From positions 1 through 64,000 of the forward strand of contig JAWKYW010000008.1 in NCBI GenBank assembly GCA_041396245.1: DNA of 64,000 nt, in the 5' to 3' direction. The stretch's first letter is position 1. Each line of letters opens with the position of its first letter. The notes under the pieces are model-generated. The model did not search any database. It saw nothing but the letters and a program-made list of their open reading frames with translations, and had not been told where the DNA came from. This stretch comes from Desulfobacillus sp041396245 (lineage in GTDB: Bacteria; Pseudomonadota; Gammaproteobacteria; Burkholderiales; Rhodocyclaceae). The translations under genes and the position numbers were made by a program. Below, piece by piece: positions 17,525-25,226 of this stretch.

Positions 17525-17595
17525 GTCATTCCCGCGCAAGCGGGAATCCAGAAGCCGCCTGGATTCCGGGTCGCGCTTCGCTTGCCCGGAATGAC
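17525..17595. repeat. GTCATTCC-type palindromic intergenic repeat
   Basis: GTCATTCC (17525-17532) and GGAATGAC (17588-17595) bound the element. Inside are CCCGCGCAAGCGGG and GGATTCC/GGAATCC pairs. This is a common dispersed palindrome type in proteobacteria. It lies between modA and modB. Confidence 0.75.
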
Positions 17596-17633
17596 CGGGT
17601 GTCCGTCGCCGACATATTTACTCCCCGATAGCC

Positions 17634-18299
17634 ATGGACTGGCCCGCGCTCTCGCTCTCGCTCCAGCTCGCGCTCGCCACGACGCTGATCCTGCTGCCGC
17701 TGGCGGTGGCCATCGCGCGGCCGCTGGCCTGGCGGCGCTTCAGGGGGAAAAGCCTGGTCGAGGCGCTGGTGGCGCTGCCGCTGGTGCTGCCGCCGACGGT
17801 GCTCGGCTTCTACCTGCTGGTCGCCCTCGGCGACGCCTCGGCGCTGGGCCGGTTCTACCAATCGCTCACCGGCCGCGCGCTGGTGTTCACCTTCGACGGC
17901 CTGCTGCTGGCCTCGATCGTCTTCAACCTGCCCTTCGCCGTGCAGCCGGTGCAGCGCGCCTTCGACGCCATTCCGCGCGAGGTGCGCGAGGCGGCCTGGT
18001 GCTGCGGCATGACGCGCTGGCAGGCGCTGTGGCAGGTCGAGCTGCCGCTGGCCTGGCCGGGGCTGCTCACCGCCATCGTGCTGACCTTCGCCCACACGCT
18101 CGGGGAGTTCGGCGTCGTGCTGATGGTCGGCGGCAACATCGCCGGCGAGACGCGCACCGTCGCCATCGCCATCTACGACCGCGTGCAGGCCTTCGACGAC
18201 CACGGCGCGGCGATCATGTCGGCGGCCCTGCTCGCCTTCTCCTTCGCCGCGATTGCGGCCATCAACATCCTCGGCAGGCGGGTGGGCCATCGTGGCTGA
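17634..18299 (+). CDS. modB: ModB, molybdate ABC permease
   Basis: 221 aa with five predicted membrane helices. The permease coupling motif is near residues 120-140 (Glu-Ala-Ala-x-x-Cys-Gly-Met-x-x-x-x-Ala), ending in the Leu-Pro-Leu-Ala-x-Pro-Gly stretch typical of ModB/CysT permeases. Length is normal. The 3' end overlaps the modC GTG start by 8 bases. Confidence 0.92.
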   Translation: MDWPALSLSLQLALATTLILLPLAVAIARPLAWRRFRGKSLVEALVALPLVLPPTVLGFYLLVALGDASALGRFYQSLTGRALVFTFDGLLLASIVFNLPFAVQPVQRAFDAIPREVREAAWCCGMTRWQALWQVELPLAWPGLLTAIVLTFAHTLGEFGVVLMVGGNIAGETRTVAIAIYDRVQAFDDHGAAIMSAALLAFSFAAIAAINILGRRVGHRG

Positions 18300-19392
18300 G
18301 GGACTGCACGCCCGGCTCGGCCAGCGCGCGCCGATCCCGCTCGAGGCCGAGCTCGCCTGCGCGCCGGGGGAATTGCTGGCGCTGGTCGGCCCCTCCGGCA
18401 GCGGCAAGTCGACCCTGCTGCGCTGCATCGCCGGATTGCACGCGGCAGCCGAGGGCAGCATCCGCTGCGACGGCGAAACCTGGTTCGACGCCGGCGCCGG
18501 CCTCAGCCGGCCGGTACAGGCGCGCCGCGTCGGCTTCGTCTTCCAGAGCTACGCCCTCTTCCCGCACCTCTCCGCGCTGGAGAACGTCGCCGCCGCCCTG
18601 GGCGGACTGACTTTGGCCGAACGCACGGCGCGGGCGCGCGAATGGCTCGCACGTGTGCACCTGGACGGCCTGGAAAACCGCAAGCCGGCCGCGCTCTCCG
18701 GCGGCCAGCAGCAGCGCGTCGCCGTGGCGCGGGCGCTGGCGCGCGACCCCGCGGTGCTGCTGCTCGATGAGCCTTTCTCCGCGGTGGACCAGGTGACGCG
18801 GCGCAAGCTGCAGCAGGAGCTGGCGCGGCTGCGCGCCGACCTCAACATTCCGATGCTGCTGGTGACGCACGACCTCGACGAGGCGCGCATGCTGGCCGAC
18901 CGCATGGTCATCCTGCACAAGGGCAGGACGCTGCAGGCCGGCCCGCCCGACGAAGTGATGACGCGCCCGGCCAATGCGTCAATCGCGCGCCTGGTCGGCC
19001 TGCACAACCTCTTCGAGGGCGTGCTGGTCGAAGAAGGCGGCGGGCTGAAGCTGGCGTGGCTCGGCCACCGGCTCGACGTGGCGCGCATCGCCGGCCGGCC
19101 GGGCGAGCGCGTCAGCTGGGTCATCCCGCCCGAAGGCGTGCTGCTGCACCGGCGCGAGCGCCCCTCGCGCGGCGAGGCCGAGAACCCCGTCCCGGGCACC
19201 GTGCAGGACAGCGTGCGCCTCGGCCCCTTCACCCAGATCCGCCTCGTCCCCGACGGCGGCGGCGAGCCGCTCGCCTTCTCGGTGCCCACCCACGTCGCCG
19301 AACGCAACGACATCGCGCCCGGCGCGCCGGCGCGCGTCACCCTGCTCGCCGAGAGCATTCACCTCATGCCGTGGGAGCCGCGGCCGGAATAA
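18292..19392 (+). CDS. modC: ModC, molybdate ABC ATPase
   Basis: 366 aa. Walker A GPSGSGKST is near residue 31, signature LSGGQQQR near 131, Walker B LLLLDEP near 152 and His switch near 186. A C-terminal TOBE/Mop-like domain (about residues 290-360) is expected to sense molybdate. Start GTG 18292 overlaps modB. A copy of the AAAGTCAG motif encodes Leu-Thr-Leu between Walker A and signature. Confidence 0.92.
   Translation: MAEGLHARLGQRAPIPLEAELACAPGELLALVGPSGSGKSTLLRCIAGLHAAAEGSIRCDGETWFDAGAGLSRPVQARRVGFVFQSYALFPHLSALENVAAALGGLTLAERTARAREWLARVHLDGLENRKPAALSGGQQQRVAVARALARDPAVLLLDEPFSAVDQVTRRKLQQELARLRADLNIPMLLVTHDLDEARMLADRMVILHKGRTLQAGPPDEVMTRPANASIARLVGLHNLFEGVLVEEGGGLKLAWLGHRLDVARIAGRPGERVSWVIPPEGVLLHRRERPSRGEAENPVPGTVQDSVRLGPFTQIRLVPDGGGEPLAFSVPTHVAERNDIAPGAPARVTLLAESIHLMPWEPRPE
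18590..18614 (-). repeat. AAAGTCAG-N10-GCGGCGG motif, copy 6
   Basis: Reverse strand: AAAGTCAG, spacer TCCGCCCAGG, GCGGCGG. It lies inside modC, read as CTG ACT TTG. Confidence 0.65.
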
Positions 19393-19419
19393 GCCGCCTT
19401 CGCGCCGGCGGCCGGCCTG

Positions 19420-20652
19420 TCAGCGGCCGGCCGACGGGCTGGAAGGCGTTCCTGCGGCCGCCTCTTCGTCCAGCGCCTGCTGCACCGCCCGGTAGAAGGC
19501 GTGCCGCGCCTCGCTGGTGGGCTTGTCGCTGGCGCCGGCGGCCCAGTTGGCGTTGGAGGCGATCACGAGCTTGCGCTTCGGGTCGATGAAGATGCCCTGG
19601 CCGAAGATGCCGCGCGCCATGAACGAGCCGTCGGCGAACGTCCACCACTGGTAGCCGTAGCCTCGCCCCGGCTGGCCGATGCCGACGCGCTCGGAGGTGG
19701 CCTCGGCGAGCCAGCCCGCCGGCACGATGCTCCTGCCTTCGACCTGCGCGCCGTCGAGGATGAACAGGCCGAAGCGGGCGAAGTCGCGCGTGGCGGCCTG
19801 GATGCAGCAGCCGCTGATCTCGCGGCCCGTGCGCGACAGGATCCAGGTTGCCGATTGCTCCATGCCGGCGGGCCGCCAGATCTTCTCCGACAGGTATTCC
19901 GCGAGCGGCTTGCCCACCGCCTGCGCCACGACGATGCCCACGAGGTTGGTCTCGCCGGTGCTGTAGTGCCAGCGCTTGCCGGCGGGCACCTCGCGCGGGA
20001 GCCGGCGCAGGTAGCTGACCAGCGCCTCCACGCCGTCCTCGGGCGCATGGTTGTTGAAGCGGGCGACATCCGAATTGGGGTCGCCGTAATCCTCGTTCCA
20101 TTTGACGCCCGAGGTCATGGTCAGCAGCTGGCGCAGGCTCACGTCGTCATAGGCCGAGCCCTTCATCTGTGGGATGTAGGCGCTCACCTTGTCGTCCATG
20201 CTCTTGATGTGGCCGTCGGCGATGGCTGCGCCGACGAGGGTGGAGGTGAACGATTTGGCCACCGAGAAGCTCGTCCAGCGTCCGGCCGCGTCGAAGCCGA
20301 GGCCGTAGCGCTCCAGTCGCAGCTTGCCGTCGTGCACGATCAGGAGCGCCGCGTTGCGCTGGCTGGCCATGAAGGCATCGACATCGGCCGCCAGCTTCGG
20401 CAGCGGCAGCCCGGGCGGCAGCGGCCTGTGCGTGCCGCCGGCGGGGATGGCGCGCGCCTTGGCCAGCACCGGCAATCGGTCGAGCGCGCGAAACGCCGCA
20501 TCGCGCTGCGACTGGCTCCAGAACAGCACGTCGCGGTTGGTGGGCATCGCCTTCAGGAAGCCGCGCGTTTCCTTGTCCAGGCTGAACCAGACGGCGGTGC
20601 CGGCCAGCGCGGCCGCCGCCAGCGCTGCGAGCAGGAACTTCTTCAACCTCAT
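19420..20652 (-). CDS. Class C beta-lactamase-like serine hydrolase
   Basis: 410 aa. An N-terminal membrane anchor or signal (residues 5-24) precedes a beta-lactamase/esterase fold. The nucleophile motif is SVAK (SxxK, near residue 138) and the second motif is YSTGE (YxT type, near 236); the third, Lys/His-x-Gly-like element near 345 is less clear. Such proteins are usually esterases or peptidoglycan-active hydrolases rather than antibiotic lactamases. ATG 20652 was chosen because GGAGG sits 8 bases upstream; the in-frame GTG at 20667 has none. Confidence 0.8.
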   Translation of the reverse strand: MRLKKFLLAALAAAALAGTAVWFSLDKETRGFLKAMPTNRDVLFWSQSQRDAAFRALDRLPVLAKARAIPAGGTHRPLPPGLPLPKLAADVDAFMASQRNAALLIVHDGKLRLERYGLGFDAAGRWTSFSVAKSFTSTLVGAAIADGHIKSMDDKVSAYIPQMKGSAYDDVSLRQLLTMTSGVKWNEDYGDPNSDVARFNNHAPEDGVEALVSYLRRLPREVPAGKRWHYSTGETNLVGIVVAQAVGKPLAEYLSEKIWRPAGMEQSATWILSRTGREISGCCIQAATRDFARFGLFILDGAQVEGRSIVPAGWLAEATSERVGIGQPGRGYGYQWWTFADGSFMARGIFGQGIFIDPKRKLVIASNANWAAGASDKPTSEARHAFYRAVQQALDEEAAAGTPSSPSAGR

Positions 20653-20750
20653 CGTTGCATCCTCCACAGCTCAAGCCTAATTCACTGCCTGATTGTAGCG
20701 AGGAGGTCGGACGATGGCCAGATCGATCCCGTCCATGCTGTCGTTTTTGA

Positions 20751-20775
20751 AAAGTCAGCCTCCCCGATACGGCAA
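20751..20775 (+). repeat. AAAGTCAG-N10-ACGGCAA motif, copy 7
   Basis: AAAGTCAG, spacer CCTCCCCGAT, ACGGCAA (one change). Intergenic, between the serine hydrolase and mntA-like gene. Confidence 0.65.
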
Positions 20776-20878
20776 ATCAGGCGGAATCCATGGAAACAGA
20801 CAGCCTTTCCCAAAGCAGGACATGGCGAGATAATAGGCGCCATGGTTCATGCCCCCGGCCTTTCCGGATGGAACAAGA

Positions 20879-21169
20879 ATGAAACGACCCGACGCGATTG
20901 ATCTGCTTGCGCGGAGCAAGCCTGTTCTGGCGGAACGCTACGGCGTCACCGCCCTCGCCCTGTTCGGGTCCACTGCCCGTGACAGCGCCGGCATGGGGAG
21001 CGATGTCGATGTGTTGGTCGCTTTCGACGGGCCGGCAACTTCTGCGCGCTATTTCGGCGTGCAGTTTTACCTCGAAGACCTGTTCGGCTGCCCGGTCGAC
21101 TTGGTCACCGAAAAAGCCTTGCGCGCGGAACTCCGCCCCTACATTGAGAGAGAGGCGATTCATGTCTGA
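20879..21169 (+). CDS. mntA: MntA-type minimal nucleotidyltransferase (antitoxin)
   Basis: 96 aa. The nucleotidyltransferase signature GSTARDSAGMGSDVDVLV (residues about 31-48) has Gly-Ser followed by the Asp-x-Asp metal pair. In MntA/HepT pairs the MntA enzyme adds AMP to a Tyr of HepT and so neutralises it. ATG 20879 opens the family-typical start; the frame extends upstream to 20849 without support. The stop overlaps the hepT start by 8 bases. Confidence 0.85.
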   Translation: MKRPDAIDLLARSKPVLAERYGVTALALFGSTARDSAGMGSDVDVLVAFDGPATSARYFGVQFYLEDLFGCPVDLVTEKALRAELRPYIEREAIHV

Positions 21170-21515
21170 GGCCGCCCCGCGCGAGTGGCGGTTCTACATC
21201 GATGACATGATTGCCTTCGCCGGCAAGGTAATTGCCTACACGAAGGGCCTCGACCAAGCGGCTTTCATCGCTGGTGGATTGAATTACGACGCAACCGTGC
21301 GCAACCTCGAACTGATCGGCGAGGCGGCGACCCATATTCCCGAGGCGATACGCATCGGCCATCCCCAGATTCCCTGGAGGAAAGTCATCGCCACGCGCAA
21401 CCGCCTGATCCACGGCTATCTCGGCATCGACAACGACACCTTGTGGAGTATCGTGCGGGACGACATCCCCACGTTGCTGGAAACACTCAACGACCTCAAG
21501 TCCGGCTTGCGTTAA
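21162..21515 (+). CDS. hepT: HepT-type HEPN ribonuclease toxin
   Basis: 117 aa, all helical, of the DUF86/HEPN family. The catalytic motif RNRLIHGY (Arg-x4-His-x-Tyr, near residues 80-87) is intact, with the Tyr that MntA-type partners modify. ATG 21162 lies inside the mntA 3' end, so expression is coupled. It is immediately followed by a MITE-like element. Confidence 0.85.
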   Translation: MSEAAPREWRFYIDDMIAFAGKVIAYTKGLDQAAFIAGGLNYDATVRNLELIGEAATHIPEAIRIGHPQIPWRKVIATRNRLIHGYLGIDNDTLWSIVRDDIPTLLETLNDLKSGLR

Positions 21516-21532
21516 GGCGGCGGGAGACTGAA

Positions 21533-21557
21533 AAAGTCAGTCACTGCAAGACGGCGA
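21533..21557 (+). repeat. AAAGTCAG-N10-ACGGCGA motif, copy 8
   Basis: AAAGTCAG, spacer TCACTGCAAG, ACGGCGA, both blocks perfect. It differs from copy 19 by one spacer base. Confidence 0.8.
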
Positions 21558-21668
21558 GCGCGAACTCCCGACCCGTTGTGGCCGTATGTCTGTAGGTCGG
21601 CCTTCAGGCCGACCTGCAAGCCATGGCCACGGCCGCTCCTGGCCGCGTCCAGCCCTGCCCGCACTTCA

Positions 21669-21693
21669 TCGCCGTCTCACGGCGACTGACTTT
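21669..21693 (-). repeat. AAAGTCAG-N10-ACGGCGA motif, copy 9
   Basis: Reverse strand: AAAGTCAG, spacer TCGCCGTGAG, ACGGCGA, both blocks perfect. It encodes Lys-Ser-Gln-Ser-Pro-stop at the end of the DUF482 gene. Confidence 0.8.
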
Positions 21694-22816
21694 TGTACGG
21701 CAGATGCCGCGCCGTCTCCGCCTGGTAGTCCTGCATTGCCGCGTCTTCGCGCGCGAGGAAGCTGGCGGCGATGCCGCGCATGCGCGGGTCGGCGATCCAG
21801 TAGGCCGACCAGGTCGGCACCGGCTCGAAGCCGCGCGCGAGCTTGTGCTCGCCCTGCGCGCCGGGCTCGAAGCGGGCGAGGCCGTGTTCGATCGCGTATT
21901 CGATGCCGCGGTGGTAGCACAGCTCGAAATGCAGCCCCGGGCAATCGATGTCGGTGCCCCAGTGGCGGCCGTAGAGGACGGCATCGTCGCGGTAGCAGAG
22001 GGCGGAGGCGACCGGGCGTTCGCCCTGCCAGGCGAGGAACACCACCATGCGACGGCCGAGTGCCTGGCCGGCGCGGCTGAAGAATTCCGGCGGGAAGGCC
22101 GGGTGGTTGCCGTGGCGCTGGAAGGTATCGCGGTAGTGGCGGTGGATGGCGTGCCAGAGCGGCGCATCGATTGCGTCGCCATGGCGCACCTCGATCTCCA
22201 GCCCGGCCTCGGCGGCGGCGCGGCGCTCGCGCTTGAGCTTGTTGCGTTTCTCCGCGGTGAATCCGGAGAGAAAGTCGGCGAAGTCGCGGTAGCCGCGGTT
22301 GATCCAGTGGAACTGAACGCCGCGGCGCAGGAGCAGGCCGGCGTCCCGCAGCGGCTGACTTTCCGCCTCGCGCACGAACAGGCACTGCCAGGACGAGGCG
22401 CCGAGCTCGCCCGCCAGCGCCAGCGCGGCTTCGACCAGCGCCGGCTTCACGTCCGCCGCCGCGGCGTGCGCCGTGAGCAGGCGCGGCCCGGGCGATGGCG
22501 TGTAGGGCACACCGCTGACGAGCTTGGGGTAGTAGGCGCGGCCGTTCTGTTCCCAGGCCGCCGCCCAGTTCCAGTCGCGCGAGAAGTCGCCGAAGGAGTG
22601 CCCACGCAGGTAGAGCGGCAGCAGGCCGGCGAGTTGTCCCGCGTCGTCGCGCAGGGCCAGGTGCATCGGCCGCCAGGCCATGCGTTCGCCGGCGGCGCCG
22701 CTGGCTTCGGCTGCGCCGAGGAAGGCGCGGCTCATGAAGGGGTCGTTGCCGGTGGCGAGGCGCTGCCAGTCGGCATCGGGCAGGTCGTCGGCACTTTCGA
22801 GAATTTGCGGCTGCAT
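21677..22816 (-). CDS. DUF482/FemAB-like GNAT acyltransferase
   Basis: 379 aa matching the PF04339-type (DUF482, 'peptidogalycan biosynthesis') family. It has an N-terminal Pro-Phe-(Met)-Ser-x-x-Phe-Leu segment (near residue 27), a central Phe-Leu...Arg-x-x-Lys-(Leu)-Lys-x-Glu-Arg (near 190-200), and a GNAT-like C-terminal half with GTD/HFE-x-CY-x-x-Gly-Ile-Glu-(Tyr)-Ala-Ile (near 295-315). The acceptor is unknown. The final residues Lys-Ser-Gln-Ser-Pro are supplied by the end of the repeat element, so the C-terminus may have been altered. It contains a second motif copy at 22338. Confidence 0.8.
   Translation of the reverse strand: MQPQILESADDLPDADWQRLATGNDPFMSRAFLGAAEASGAAGERMAWRPMHLALRDDAGQLAGLLPLYLRGHSFGDFSRDWNWAAAWEQNGRAYYPKLVSGVPYTPSPGPRLLTAHAAAADVKPALVEAALALAGELGASSWQCLFVREAESQPLRDAGLLLRRGVQFHWINRGYRDFADFLSGFTAEKRNKLKRERRAAAEAGLEIEVRHGDAIDAPLWHAIHRHYRDTFQRHGNHPAFPPEFFSRAGQALGRRMVVFLAWQGERPVASALCYRDDAVLYGRHWGTDIDCPGLHFELCYHRGIEYAIEHGLARFEPGAQGEHKLARGFEPVPTWSAYWIADPRMRGIAASFLAREDAAMQDYQAETARHLPYKSQSP
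22338..22362 (-). repeat. AAAGTCAG-N10-ACGCCGG motif, copy 10
   Basis: Reverse strand: AAAGTCAG, spacer CCGCTGCGGG, ACGCCGG (right block degenerate). Inside the DUF482 gene, read as Glu-Ser-Gln-Pro. Confidence 0.55.
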
Positions 22817-22827
22817 GGCGACGGGAG

Positions 22828-22860
22828 AAATCCCCCTGCCCCTCTTTCAAAGGGGGGGAG
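22828..22860. repeat. CCCC...TTTCAAAGGGG repeat
   Basis: An AAATCCCCC...CTTTCAAAGGGGGG hairpin unit, matching the two tandem units at 60685-60782. It overlaps the 3' end of the DUF938 gene and sits before the DUF482 start. Confidence 0.7.
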
Positions 22861-23452
22861 CGAGCGTGCGTTGCCAGACGAGGCAGCGGTTGTTGGAAGG
22901 CATGGCGCGGTCCTCGACGAGGCGCAGGCCGGCGCCGCGGGCGAGGGCATCCACCGCCTCGAAGTCGCGCAGGCCCTGGTGGGCGCCGCGCGCCTTGAGC
23001 CAGGCGTCGAAGGCGGCGTTGCTTTCGCTGGTGAATTTTCCGCCGTAGTTGAAGGCGCCGTAGACAACGAGTTTGGCGTCGTCGGTCATCACGTCCGGCA
23101 GGCCGGCGAAAAGGCGCTGGTCCTCGGCCCAGCTCATGATGTGCAGGGTGTTGGCGCTGAAAACCGCGTCGTGGCGCCGCGCCGGCCAGGCGCCGTTGAC
23201 ATCGAATTCGAGCGGCGCCGGCGTGTTGGGCAGGGCCGCCTCGTCGAGCCAGGCGCGGATGCCGGGCAGGTTCCCGGCGCGGTCGGAGGCCTGCCATACC
23301 AGGTGAGGCAGCGCGGCGGCGAAGAAGGCGGCGTGCTGGCCGGTGCCGCTGCCGATCTCAAGCACACGGCGGCGGTCGGCGAAGTGCTCGCGCAGCACGG
23401 CGAGAATCGGCTCGCGGTTGTGTGCGCAGGAGGGGGCGTCGGGCTTGTGCAT
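22847..23452 (-). CDS. DUF938 SAM-dependent methyltransferase-like protein
   Basis: 201 aa. The SAM-binding motif VLEIGSGTGQHAAFFA (near residues 28-43) and the motif II region SANTLHIMSW (near 100-109) are clear and typical of DUF938. A FKFGGKFTS-like loop (YGGKFTSESN, near 146) is conserved in the family. The function is unknown. ATG 23452 was chosen over the longer open frame because family members begin just before the Asn-Arg-Glu-Pro-Ile segment. The 3' end runs into the CCCC/GGGG repeat. Confidence 0.85.
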   Translation of the reverse strand: MHKPDAPSCAHNREPILAVLREHFADRRRVLEIGSGTGQHAAFFAAALPHLVWQASDRAGNLPGIRAWLDEAALPNTPAPLEFDVNGAWPARRHDAVFSANTLHIMSWAEDQRLFAGLPDVMTDDAKLVVYGAFNYGGKFTSESNAAFDAWLKARGAHQGLRDFEAVDALARGAGLRLVEDRAMPSNNRCLVWQRTLAPPL

Positions 23453-23649
23453 TTTTGTGCGGCGAATCCGCTCGGGCTGGCCGTTATCCGTTATCGATCG
23501 ATTGTATCGGCACAGGTGGCCGAAGGCCAGAAGCCGGCCCGCGCCTATCGCCGCACGAGTCGACCGGCGGCATTTCGTCGTTTGGCGCAGCCCGCGGACG
23601 GGCGGCGATGGTAGAGTCATTCCAGCCGATTCCGGAACCCTGCCACGCC

Positions 23650-25137
23650 ATGATGCTTCGAATTCTCGAAAACACGCCCCCCTGGGTCTGGGGCCTGCTG
23701 GCCGCCCTGCTCGCCCTCGGCATCAGCCAGATGTTCTCGCGCACGGCAGGCCTGGGGCGGGTGATGATCCTGCCGGCGGCGATGACCGGCCTGGCCTTCT
23801 ACGGCCTTCTCTCCGCCTTCGGCGCCGCCCCAGCGGCGCTGCTGGCATGGTGCGCCGCCGCCGGCATGACCGTCCCGCTGGTGCTACGGCGTCCGCTGCC
23901 CGCGCGCACCCGCTACGACGCGGCCTTGCGCCGCTTCTCCCTGCCCGGCAGCGGGCTGCCCCTGCTGCTGATCATGGGGATATTCTTCACCAAGTATGTG
24001 GTTGGCGTGATGCTGGCGATGCGGCCGGCTGTGGCACACGATGACGGCTTCACGGTTTCGGTGGCCACACTGTATGGCGCGTTCAGCGGTGTGTTCATCG
24101 GCCGCGCGCTGCGATTGTGGCGTCTGGCGAAGCAGCCGCAGCGCGTCCGCGTGCGGTCGTATGACGACAGGATCCCGCTGCCCCGGCTGTTCGGCGGGCT
24201 TGCCGCCGGTGCCCTGGCGCTGGCGGGGCTGGTGCTGGCGGGGCTGATCGCCTTCGGCGCCGCCGATCCGCCGCCGCCGCTGGCCGCGGTCACCCGGGCC
24301 TTCAGGGCGGCCGACTATTCCGGGCTGCCGCCGCTGGAGCGCTATTCAGCGCGCGACGGGGCGCCACTCGCCTTCCGCGCCTATCGCGCCGGCGGCGGCG
24401 ATCGCGTCGCCGTGCTGATCCACGGCTCTTCCGGCGACAGCCACGCCATGCATGCCGTCGGCCGCGCCCTGGCTGCGTCCGGCATCACGGCCTACGCGCT
24501 GGACATGCGCGGCCACGGCTCATCGGGACGGCGCGGCGACATCGACTACACGGGGCAGCTTGACGACGATCTGGCCGACTTCGCGGCCGTGTTGCGCGGC
24601 ATCCATCCCGGCGCGCGCCTGACCCTGATCGGGCATTCGTCCGGCGGCGGATTCGCGCTGCGTACCGCCGGCGGGGGCAACCGCGAGCTGTTCGACGCAT
24701 ACCTGCTGCTGGCGCCGATGCTGCACCAGTCGGCGCCGACGACGCGGCCGGACGCCGGCGGCTGGGTCAAGGTTTTCGTGCCGCGCATCATCGCCCTCGG
24801 CATCCTCGACCGCCTCGGCCTGCCCTGGTTCCAGCATCTGCCGGTACTGGCGTTCGCGCTTCCGCCCGAAGCCGCCGCGAAAACGACCGCCACCTATTCC
24901 TACCGCCTGCAATCGAGCTTCCGCCCGCACGAGGACTATCTGGCCGACGTGCGCGGCATCAGCCGGCCGACGCGGCTGCTGGTGGGCGCGGAAGATGAAC
25001 TGTTCGTCGCCGAGCGCTACGCGCCGCTGCTCGAACCCCTGCAACCGCAACTCCGCGTGAAGGTGCTGCCCGGCATCACGCACGTCGGCATCGTCATGGA
25101 GGCGGCAGCGCTGCAGGCGATCGTCGCCGAACTTTAA
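23650..25137 (+). CDS. DUF6622-like membrane domain fused to an alpha/beta hydrolase
   Basis: 495 aa. Residues 1-165 hold about five membrane helices in the pattern of the small DUF6622-type membrane family (Pro-Pro-Trp-Val-Trp near residue 10, Lys-Tyr near 117). A linker helix (about 180-205) leads into an alpha/beta hydrolase domain with oxyanion HGSSGDS (near 258), a DMRGHG segment (near 285) and the nucleophile elbow GHSSGG (near 325). A late His in GITHVG (near 478) completes a lysophospholipase-like triad. The two domains are usually separate genes. ATG 23650 follows CCACGCC with no strong Shine-Dalgarno. Confidence 0.7.
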   Translation: MMLRILENTPPWVWGLLAALLALGISQMFSRTAGLGRVMILPAAMTGLAFYGLLSAFGAAPAALLAWCAAAGMTVPLVLRRPLPARTRYDAALRRFSLPGSGLPLLLIMGIFFTKYVVGVMLAMRPAVAHDDGFTVSVATLYGAFSGVFIGRALRLWRLAKQPQRVRVRSYDDRIPLPRLFGGLAAGALALAGLVLAGLIAFGAADPPPPLAAVTRAFRAADYSGLPPLERYSARDGAPLAFRAYRAGGGDRVAVLIHGSSGDSHAMHAVGRALAASGITAYALDMRGHGSSGRRGDIDYTGQLDDDLADFAAVLRGIHPGARLTLIGHSSGGGFALRTAGGGNRELFDAYLLLAPMLHQSAPTTRPDAGGWVKVFVPRIIALGILDRLGLPWFQHLPVLAFALPPEAAAKTTATYSYRLQSSFRPHEDYLADVRGISRPTRLLVGAEDELFVAERYAPLLEPLQPQLRVKVLPGITHVGIVMEAAALQAIVAEL

Positions 25138-25226
25138 ACTCGTCCTCGCGCAGGCGGCGCCACAGAAGCGCGATGCCGGACATCATCCGCATGGCAAAGA
25201 AAAGAACTGCAGTACACCGGATGCGA

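Larger units (their letters stand above)
21533..21693. mobile_element. MITE-like element bounded by inverted AAAGTCAG motifs
   Basis: A forward motif copy at 21533-21557 and a reverse copy at 21669-21693 enclose 161 bp. The interior has a palindrome at 21592-21617 and a 40-bp segment (21606-21645) that reappears inverted, with 39 of 40 matches, at 58052-58091 in the second element. The right end supplies the last codons and stop of the neighbouring DUF482 gene. There is no transposase, and no clear target duplication is seen. Confidence 0.6.

Noticed and set aside
17525..17595. CRISPR-like repeat units at the modA/modB gap and other palindromes
   Set aside because: Single inverted repeats without regular direct repeats or spacers; no cas genes in the window.
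25138..25226. A possible small gene between the hydrolase fusion and the OmpA-like gene
   Set aside because: No start with ribosome-binding site and no protein-like frame.
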